Source: Sulfuritalea sp. (lineage in GTDB: Bacteria > Pseudomonadota > Gammaproteobacteria > Burkholderiales > Rhodocyclaceae). From it: a stretch of 45,577 nucleotides of DNA. Location: positions 1 to 45,577 of the forward strand of contig NZ_JAFLDR010000034.1 of NCBI RefSeq assembly GCF_017302275.1, given 5' to 3'. The stretch's first letter is position 1, and each line of letters opens with the position of its first letter. Shown piece after piece: positions 8,990 through 14,937 of this stretch. The notes under the pieces are model-generated. The model saw only the letters and a list, made by a program, of their open reading frames with translations, was not told the origin of the DNA and ran no database searches. The translations under genes and the position numbers were made by a program.

Positions 8990-9400
8990 CTACGAAAATG
9001 CTCTGCCAAGACCGATCGCCGTCGTCGCAATTGCTACGAGAAAGCCGACGTCAGCCAGACCCATCATCGGGCGAAACCGCGCCAGCGCCGCGCTTGTCCA
9101 GATGACGGTGGACACCATCAGCCCAATCCCCACCGCATTGACGACCATGGGCGCCAGCGCAAGACGGGGCAGGACCACCGAGACGAGCACGCAGACCACG
9201 GAAAATAGGAAGCCGTGCGCATGCACCGTCACCGTCCAGCGAAATGCCGTGTGCAGGTGGTGGTACTCGGCCAGTTGGCCGGTGTTGGCCAACGCTTCCA
9301 GTCTTTCCGCGACGCCGAGGTGCTTGACTCCGAGATAGAGACCGATCAATGCAGAAACTAACATCCAGGTAAAACCGAATATTTGAAGCAGGTCGCTCAT
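8990..9400 (-). CDS. small four-helix membrane protein of unknown function
   Basis: About 136 residues with four hydrophobic stretches: residues ~5-25, ~50-75, ~77-97 and ~110-130. Between the first two lies a polar segment with HHLH and two further His (RWTVTVHAHG). I do not recognise the family. The clustered histidines could bind heme or metal, but nothing proves it. AGGA sits directly before the first ATG (9406), so the second ATG at 9400 is better spaced. It follows the 3-hydroxyisobutyrate-dehydrogenase-like gene by a few bases, which suggests a dedicated role in the pathway, for example quinone-linked electron transfer or transport. Confidence 0.7.
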   Translation of the reverse strand: MSDLLQIFGFTWMLVSALIGLYLGVKHLGVAERLEALANTGQLAEYHHLHTAFRWTVTVHAHGFLFSVVCVLVSVVLPRLALAPMVVNAVGIGLMVSTVIWTSAALARFRPMMGLADVGFLVAIATTAIGLGRAFS

Positions 9401-9408
9401 CGCCATTC

Positions 9409-10290
9409 CTAACCGAGCCCGGATTCGATCCGGGTGATTTCCGAGAAGGCGCTCCAGTCGGCCTGTTCCATTCCGGCGTCGATCGCCCGCAGCATCTTGC
9501 GTTCGACAACTCGGCCGATGTCGAAGGTAACGCCGGCGCCTTGCGATGCCGCGAGCATCATGCGGACATCCTTAAGGCCACCTTTCATGCCAAACCCGCC
9601 TTCGCTGTCGAATTTACGATCGACGAGCTTGGCGGCGTAGGTTTTGAGTGCAGGGTGAGCAAAGGCGTCGTTGAAGAAGTCATTGATGTGCTGCGCCGCG
9701 ATTCCGGATTTTTCGGCGAAGGCGTAAATCTCGCTCATCAACTCGATGCATGACACCGCCGTGTAATTGACGCAGAGTTTCATGCAGTAGGCGACGCCCG
9801 GTCGATCGCCGAGCGGCACGACCTTGCGCGCGTAGGCGGCACAAAGCTCGGTTACCGCATCCACCGCCGAGGCGTCGCCGGCAAGAAAGGTGATCAGCTT
9901 GCCGGCGGCGGCGGTGTCCGGTCGTCCGGCAACCGGGCCGGCGACGAAACGGGTTCCGTGTTGGCGATGAATTTCACCGAGGCGATCAGCGCATTCGGGA
10001 GAGATCGTCGTGAGGCAGAGATGAACAGCTCCGGGTTTCATCGCCGTCAGAAAGCCGGCTTCGCCCTGAAGGTTTTCGAGGATAGAGGCATCGTCCATCA
10101 AGCTGGTCAGCACGATGTCGGCGTCGGCCACCGCAGTACGCGCAAAATCCGCCCCACTCGCCCCGGCCGCAATCAGCGGCTGCATTTTTGCTGCCGTCCG
10201 GTTCCAGACGCTCATTGCAAAACCCGCCCGCAAAATACAGCCGGCGATCGCTGACCCCATGTTACCAAGACCAATGAATGCAACTTTCAT
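9409..10290 (-). CDS. 3-hydroxyisobutyrate dehydrogenase-family NAD(P) oxidoreductase
   Basis: A 293-residue beta-hydroxyacid dehydrogenase. The N-terminal GLGNMGSAIA binds NAD(P). The substrate loop is VAGPVAGRPDTAAAG near residue 116, and the catalytic Lys171 is in YCMKLCVNY. AAGGAACAGGA lies just before the ATG. Members reversibly oxidise 3-hydroxyacids such as 3-hydroxyisobutyrate, 3-hydroxypropionate or tartronate semialdehyde. The RutE-like reductase nearby may act on the same kind of C3 semialdehyde, which is inference. It is the second gene of the operon that starts with the Fe-S subunit. Confidence 0.9.
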   Translation of the reverse strand: MKVAFIGLGNMGSAIAGCILRAGFAMSVWNRTAAKMQPLIAAGASGADFARTAVADADIVLTSLMDDASILENLQGEAGFLTAMKPGAVHLCLTTISPECADRLGEIHRQHGTRFVAGPVAGRPDTAAAGKLITFLAGDASAVDAVTELCAAYARKVVPLGDRPGVAYCMKLCVNYTAVSCIELMSEIYAFAEKSGIAAQHINDFFNDAFAHPALKTYAAKLVDRKFDSEGGFGMKGGLKDVRMMLAASQGAGVTFDIGRVVERKMLRAIDAGMEQADWSAFSEITRIESGLG

Positions 10291-10371
10291 TCCTGTTCCT
10301 TCCGTGGCGGCCGACGCGTCGACCGTGAATCTTATTGATTGTCCCGGCGTCGCAGCGCCGCTGCGCGAGTC

Positions 10372-11274
10372 CTACAAATCTGGCTGGCGCTGGCCCGGGT
10401 TGGCTCGTTTTGTTGGTTCGAGCTGCAAGCGTCCAAGATAGGTGCTCTTGCTCAGCGTAACGTCCCGGGACTGTCCATCGAAGCCATCCTTGCTGATTTG
10501 CAAGGCATACTTCGCGCCGTCCGGCGACAAGCCATCGAACTTGAATTCGCCGAAGAGGTCAGAGGTGGTCCGCGCCTGCTCCTTGCCGCCCTTCGAGAGG
10601 ACGATCTGCGCTCCGTGCAGGCATTCGACGACACCGGAAACCTCGCCGATGACTGTGCCACCGACAAAATCCTGATCAAAGCGATACAAGTTCTTGTAGT
10701 ACACGCGGGGCGCAGTTTGCAGTTCAGGAAGCAGGACGCTGAGTTTTTCAGCGTCGGCGATCAGTTTCATGGCCTCGCCGTCAATGTTCAGCGCCCGCAT
10801 GGCGCGTGTCGGGCAAACCTGGACGCATCGGGGCTCCGTCCAGCCCTGATCGAGAAGATGCGCATCAAAAGTCCAAATCTGAGGTAGCTGCCGCTCCTCG
10901 TTCCACCAGATGGCTCCGTAGGGACAGGCCTCAACAAGGTCGCGACGCCCCTTGGCGCGTTCCGGGTCGATGATCACAATGCCGTCTTGGCGCTTGCGCA
11001 CAACCCCTTCACCTCCAGCCTTGATGCAAGGAGCGTTGTCGCAGTGGTTACAGGACGTCGGTAGATACGCAGCATCAACCATAGGGCCATCACCACGCAC
11101 ACGGCGTGAGATCTTGATCCAATGATGTCCATGCTTCGGCTGTGCCGCAGAATATCCGGGGAAATCGTTCTCGATGTACTCATCGCGTACGGCAAGTGTG
11201 CAGTTATTGCAGTTCTCGCACTTGGCAACGTCGACTATCAAGTTCCATCCTTTTGCTCCATGTCTAGTTGTCAT
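10372..11274 (-). CDS. Fe-S small subunit of a transhydroxylase/resorcinol-hydroxylase-type Mo enzyme
   Basis: About 300 residues: a ferredoxin domain (10-160) followed by a beta-sandwich domain. From memory it follows the small subunit (AthS) of Pelobacter pyrogallol-phloroglucinol transhydroxylase throughout, including the block PRVYYKNLYRF (189-199) and the C-terminal FGEFKFDGL segment. Nine of the twelve cluster cysteines remain: C19, C22, C25, C75, C78, C83, C117, C150 and C154. V29, W134 and D137 replace the other three, so one [4Fe-4S] cluster appears lost. The start at 11274 fits homology; ATG 11322, with GAGG 7 nt upstream, is an alternative. It heads an operon separate from its large subunit at 14934-17906. 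Confidence 0.9.
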   Translation of the reverse strand: MTTRHGAKGWNLIVDVAKCENCNNCTLAVRDEYIENDFPGYSAAQPKHGHHWIKISRRVRGDGPMVDAAYLPTSCNHCDNAPCIKAGGEGVVRKRQDGIVIIDPERAKGRRDLVEACPYGAIWWNEERQLPQIWTFDAHLLDQGWTEPRCVQVCPTRAMRALNIDGEAMKLIADAEKLSVLLPELQTAPRVYYKNLYRFDQDFVGGTVIGEVSGVVECLHGAQIVLSKGGKEQARTTSDLFGEFKFDGLSPDGAKYALQISKDGFDGQSRDVTLSKSTYLGRLQLEPTKRANPGQRQPDL

Positions 11275-11399
11275 TTCGTTTTCCGCCTCGCTCAATGTCG
11301 TATCGACCATTACTAGCCACATTTGATCGCCTCGCACTCCACCAACTAAGTGGGCAACAACTGCAACGCTTATCTACAAATCACTGGCAATTTACCTGT

Positions 11400-11413
11400 T
11401 GCCATTAATGTCA
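11400..11413 (-). promoter_or_regulatory. 14-bp palindromic operator, copy 1
   Basis: TGCCATTAATGTCA lies 7 bp downstream of the -10 box of the Fe-S subunit promoter, roughly at +2 to +15. It matches 12 of 14 bases with TGACATTAGTGTCA at 21363-21376, which has the same position relative to its own -10 box. The first three bases of the adjacent TGTCATTTTGACA (11409-11421) continue the dyad into the -10 region. Such a position suits a repressor. No regulator gene is visible nearby. Confidence 0.65.
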
Positions 11414-11420
11414 TTTTGAC

Positions 11421-11449
11421 ATTCTAGTATAACTCTACAATCTCATCAA
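11421..11449 (-). promoter_or_regulatory. sigma-70-like promoter for the Fe-S subunit operon
   Basis: On the minus strand, TTGATG (11449-11444) and TAGAAT (11426-11421) are separated by exactly 17 bp. This matches the consensus at five of six positions in the -10 box. The predicted transcript starts near 11414 and covers the Fe-S subunit and the ten genes down to position 111. It lies in the 222-bp gap after the nitroreductase gene. Confidence 0.6.
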
Positions 11450-11496
11450 CACGGCACCGTGTCACTGAGATACGCACGTATTTTTAGAATTTCAGA

Positions 11497-12087
11497 TTAC
11501 TCAAGACGCACTACGTCTTCGTATGGCAAACGCGGGCCGCGGGGATAATTGTGGGCATCGTCTCCGTAACCGAGATTGACGAGAAAGTTACTTGCCCATT
11601 CACCATCCGGAAAGAACGCCGCATCCACTACACTTCGATCGAATCCGCTCATCGGGCCGCAGTCCAGTCCGAGTGCGCGGGCCGCAAGCATGAGGTAGGC
11701 CCCTTGCATTGAACCGTTACGAAGACCAGTCTCCTGAGCGAGATCCGAACTAGCCTCGTAAATCGGCTTCGCGTTGAAGGCGCGGAACTGATCGGGCAAT
11801 TTGTCAAAAAATCGCCTGTCGATCGCCAAGAGGACAGTCACTGGTGCCAGTTTGGTTTTCTCGACGTTCCCGGCAATCAATGCCGGCATCAACTTCTTCT
11901 TACCTTCCTGGGATCGGATAAAGACGTACCTCGCAGGTTGCGAATTCACGGCGGTCGGCCCCCACTTAAGTAGCTCATACAATTCGCGTAACGTATCCTC
12001 CGATACTGGGCGATCTGTAAATCTATTGAATGTGCGCGCGTCAATGAACAGTTGTTCGAGCGCACTGATGTCAAGCTTATGTTTCAT
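11497..12087 (-). CDS. RutE/HadB-like nitroreductase-family protein (putative malonic semialdehyde reductase)
   Basis: A 196-residue FMN-dependent nitroreductase-fold protein. It follows RutE of the Rut pyrimidine pathway closely: LFxDARTxN near the start, LKWGPTAVNSQPARYVFI (FMN binding), RNGSMQGAYLMLAARALGLDCGPMSGFD, and a final NLGYGD. RutE reduces malonic semialdehyde to 3-hydroxypropionate. None of the other Rut genes are present, so here it probably handles a C3 semialdehyde or an enone/quinone from the aromatic pathway. AAGGAAGAA precedes the ATG. It closes the transcription unit that begins with the DUF1302 gene. Confidence 0.88.
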   Translation of the reverse strand: MKHKLDISALEQLFIDARTFNRFTDRPVSEDTLRELYELLKWGPTAVNSQPARYVFIRSQEGKKKLMPALIAGNVEKTKLAPVTVLLAIDRRFFDKLPDQFRAFNAKPIYEASSDLAQETGLRNGSMQGAYLMLAARALGLDCGPMSGFDRSVVDAAFFPDGEWASNFLVNLGYGDDAHNYPRGPRLPYEDVVRLE

Positions 12088-12129
12088 TGCAAATTCTTCC
12101 TTTGATGAATTAAGAGGGACGCGACATTC

Positions 12130-13923
12130 TCAGAACTGCGACTCGGCCAGTTCCATGACTCGTCCGGCACCCTTGGCAACTGTGTGAGCGAATCCAGGCG
12201 CCTGCGCTAGAACGTGATCGGAAAAGAAACGCGCACAGCCAATTTTGGCTTCAAGAAAACTCCTGTCTCCTTCGTCGCGGTCAATGCATTCAGCCGCCGC
12301 GAGCGCGCTCCTAGCCAATAGCCAGCCACCCGTAACTATTCCTGTCAGTTTGAGAAAGGGTACAGCCCCGACTGCGGTTGCCCGAATGTCGACTGAGTAC
12401 ATCTCAAGAACGTGCGCGACGGCGCTGTCCAATGCGTCAATGCCTGCGCGCAGCGCGCAGCAAATTGCCTCAAAGTCCTCACCACCCCGAATCGTGAGCG
12501 TCGGCAAAAGCAAGCGCATTTCGCGCATCACGCTTCTGATCGTCTTTCCGTCCTCTCGAGCAATCTTGCGGCCAATAAGATCATTCGCCTGTATCCCGGT
12601 CGTTCCTTCATAGATCGCGGTAATGCGAACGTCGCGAAGGTATTGAGCTGCTCCCGTTTCCTCGATATAGCCCATCCCGCCGTGAACCTGGATTCCGATC
12701 GTGGCTACCTCGATTCCGGTCTCTGTACACCAACCCTTTAAAACAGGAGTCATCAAATCAACGAAAGCCCGGTTATGGGCTTGTACCGCCTTATCCGGAT
12801 GAGTATCGGCGAGGTCGTAAGCTCCTGCTACCGTGTACGCCAGTGCACGCATTGCCTCGGTTAGCGATTTCATCAACATCAACATGCGCCGCACGTCAGG
12901 GTGTGCAATGATTGGCACAGACCTGCTGCCGCCAGCTATATCACGTCCCTGTACACGTTCCTTTGCAAAAGCCGCCGCCTTTTGGTAGGCGCGCTCTGCA
13001 ACTGCTAGTCCCTGCACACCACTGACCAGACGTGCGTCGTTCATCATGATGAACATGTACTCAAGACCCCGATTCTGCTCGCCGACTAAGTAGCCAATCG
13101 CCCCTTCGCTGTCACCAAAGGACATCACACAGGTCGGACTGGCATGGATGCCAAGCTTGTGTTCGATCGACACACAGCGCGCGTCGTTGCGCTCACCAAG
13201 ACTGCCGTCTGGGTTTACAAGAAACTTCGGCGCGAGAAAAAGCGATATTCCCTTGACCCCTGCAGGCGCATCCGGCAGACGCGCCAGAACCAGATGGACA
13301 ATGTTTTCCGCCATGTCGTGGTCACCGTAGGTGATGAATATCTTCTGTCCGACGATGCGAAACGTACCATCTGCCTGAGGCGTGGCTCGGGCACGCACGG
13401 CCGCAAGATCTGACCCGGCCTGTGGCTCGGTCAAATTCATTGTTCCCGTCCATTTGCCCGAAACCATCTTTTCCAAATAGATATGTTTTAGGGTATCGGT
13501 GGCGCTGAGTTCAAGCGCTTCAATCGCTCCAGCGTTCAACGCAGGACAGAGAGCGAACGCCATGTTGGCGCTGTTCCACATTTCACGTGCCGCAGTTGTG
13601 ACAAGTTTCGGCATGCCATGGCCGCCATAATTCTCATCGCAACCAATACCATTCCAACCATTGGCGACGAAGGCGGCATAGGCTTCCTTGAACCCCCTGG
13701 GCATGCTTACTTCGCCATTACGCCAGACCGCACCTTCACGATCGCCGCTCTTGTTGAGCGGCGCAAGAACTTCTGCAGCGAACTTTCCAGCCTCGTCAAG
13801 GATGACCGCAACGGTCACCGCGTCAGCCCCTTCGTTGCCGGCCAACCGACCTATTTCATCCATTTGCGCCAGATGCTTCATGACAAAGCGAATGTCATCA
13901 AGAGGCGCCGTGTAATGGCCCAT
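12130..13923 (-). CDS. acyl-CoA dehydrogenase (DmdC-like, long form)
   Basis: About 597 residues, the length of the long DmdC-type acyl-CoA dehydrogenases rather than the usual ~380. FAD-binding NLTEPQAGSDLAAV lies near residue 165 and the catalytic-base segment AIYEGTTGIQ near 438. A C-terminal extension of ~130 residues follows. Three ATGs occur in a row (13929, 13926, 13923), and AGGA sits 1, 4 and 7 nt before them, so the third is best spaced. It would introduce a double bond in an acyl-CoA before the hydratase/dehydrogenase fusion acts. DmdC members use 3-methylmercaptopropionyl-CoA, but many relatives use other short acyl-CoAs. Confidence 0.92.
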   Translation of the reverse strand: MGHYTAPLDDIRFVMKHLAQMDEIGRLAGNEGADAVTVAVILDEAGKFAAEVLAPLNKSGDREGAVWRNGEVSMPRGFKEAYAAFVANGWNGIGCDENYGGHGMPKLVTTAAREMWNSANMAFALCPALNAGAIEALELSATDTLKHIYLEKMVSGKWTGTMNLTEPQAGSDLAAVRARATPQADGTFRIVGQKIFITYGDHDMAENIVHLVLARLPDAPAGVKGISLFLAPKFLVNPDGSLGERNDARCVSIEHKLGIHASPTCVMSFGDSEGAIGYLVGEQNRGLEYMFIMMNDARLVSGVQGLAVAERAYQKAAAFAKERVQGRDIAGGSRSVPIIAHPDVRRMLMLMKSLTEAMRALAYTVAGAYDLADTHPDKAVQAHNRAFVDLMTPVLKGWCTETGIEVATIGIQVHGGMGYIEETGAAQYLRDVRITAIYEGTTGIQANDLIGRKIAREDGKTIRSVMREMRLLLPTLTIRGGEDFEAICCALRAGIDALDSAVAHVLEMYSVDIRATAVGAVPFLKLTGIVTGGWLLARSALAAAECIDRDEGDRSFLEAKIGCARFFSDHVLAQAPGFAHTVAKGAGRVMELAESQF

Positions 13924-13962
13924 CATCATTTCCTTTGTGCGTTAATAGTTGCGCTTCGCCCA

Positions 13963-14937
13963 TCAAGGCACGAGTGCGATTTTTCCGTAGGAGTGACGCT
14001 CTTCGATCCAGCGGTGCGCATCCTCCACAGCCTCAAGCGGAAAGCTGCGCGTGCAACTATCAAGCCTTTCGGTGCTTAGCCACTCTTCAAGAAAGGTAGT
14101 GGCTTTACGAAACTCCTCGTCGTTCCGAACCGTATAAACGGAAAAGATCGAAAGCGTTAGGGACTTGGGCATGATCGCGTTCGGATCGATGAGACTTCTG
14201 CCACCGGCATAACCGTTGATTAGCCAGCGGCCGCGAGGTCGGATTGCCAAAGGATCTGTTTGCAATGTCGCTCCAGCTACGCTGTTCATTGACACGTCAA
14301 CTCCCTTACCGCCAGTGATCCGTAAAACCTCAGCGACGTAATCGGTGGTCAGAGTGTTAATGCAGTGATCAGCTCCAGCAGCGCGGCAGTACTCAAGCTT
14401 CTCGTCGGAGCTGGCGAGGGCGATCACCACGTTATTGGTACCGCGACGCTTGGCTATTTGCGTAACCAGAGTCCCGATCCCACCAGCGGCAGCATGCAAG
14501 AGAATGACCTCGCCCGCCTGCACCTTGCCGAACGTGTAGTAGTACAAGTAGGCTATCCGCAGATTGACCAGATAAACGATACCTTGTAAGCAGCTTGCGG
14601 AATCCGGCAAACGAACCAGATCGCGAACTGCTGCCTTGGCATATTCTGCGTAGCCACCGGTATGCATGTCGGCCATAACCCTGCAACCTGGCTGGACTGT
14701 CGTGACCCCGGGACCAATCTTTTCGACGATGCCGGCAACCTCTCTTCCGGGCGTAAACGGAAGCGCCGGTAGATTGACGTAGTCTCCCCGTCGCATCTGC
14801 GTGTCCGCAAAAACAATTCCTGCCGCACCGACCCGAATCAAGACCTCGCCCTCGCCCGGATCCGGTAATGGCAGGTCGACAACATTAAAATTTTCGGTAG
14901 AGCCAAATGAATTGATCTGAACGGCTCTCATGTTCAT
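13963..14937 (-). CDS. zinc-independent MDR-family NADPH:quinone oxidoreductase-like protein
   Basis: About 324 residues of the medium-chain dehydrogenase/reductase superfamily, quinone-oxidoreductase branch. GREVAGIVEKIGPGV comes first, then the Rossmann motif HAAAGGIGTLVTQIAKRRG. It lacks the structural-zinc cysteines. ATG 14937 overlaps the TGA of the Mo subunit (ATGA), so translation is coupled, and GTGGAAGC precedes it. Coupling to the Mo hydroxylase suggests it acts on the hydroxylated product, for example reducing a quinone, or recycles electrons. Substrate unknown. Confidence 0.87.
   Translation of the reverse strand: MNMRAVQINSFGSTENFNVVDLPLPDPGEGEVLIRVGAAGIVFADTQMRRGDYVNLPALPFTPGREVAGIVEKIGPGVTTVQPGCRVMADMHTGGYAEYAKAAVRDLVRLPDSASCLQGIVYLVNLRIAYLYYYTFGKVQAGEVILLHAAAGGIGTLVTQIAKRRGTNNVVIALASSDEKLEYCRAAGADHCINTLTTDYVAEVLRITGGKGVDVSMNSVAGATLQTDPLAIRPRGRWLINGYAGGRSLIDPNAIMPKSLTLSIFSVYTVRNDEEFRKATTFLEEWLSTERLDSCTRSFPLEAVEDAHRWIEERHSYGKIALVP

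Noticed and set aside
7343-9208. 621-codon plus-strand frame opposite the aldehyde dehydrogenase
   Set aside because: It is the antisense shadow of a clear aldehyde dehydrogenase with intact catalytic residues, and its translation is Arg/Gly/Asp-rich low-complexity sequence.
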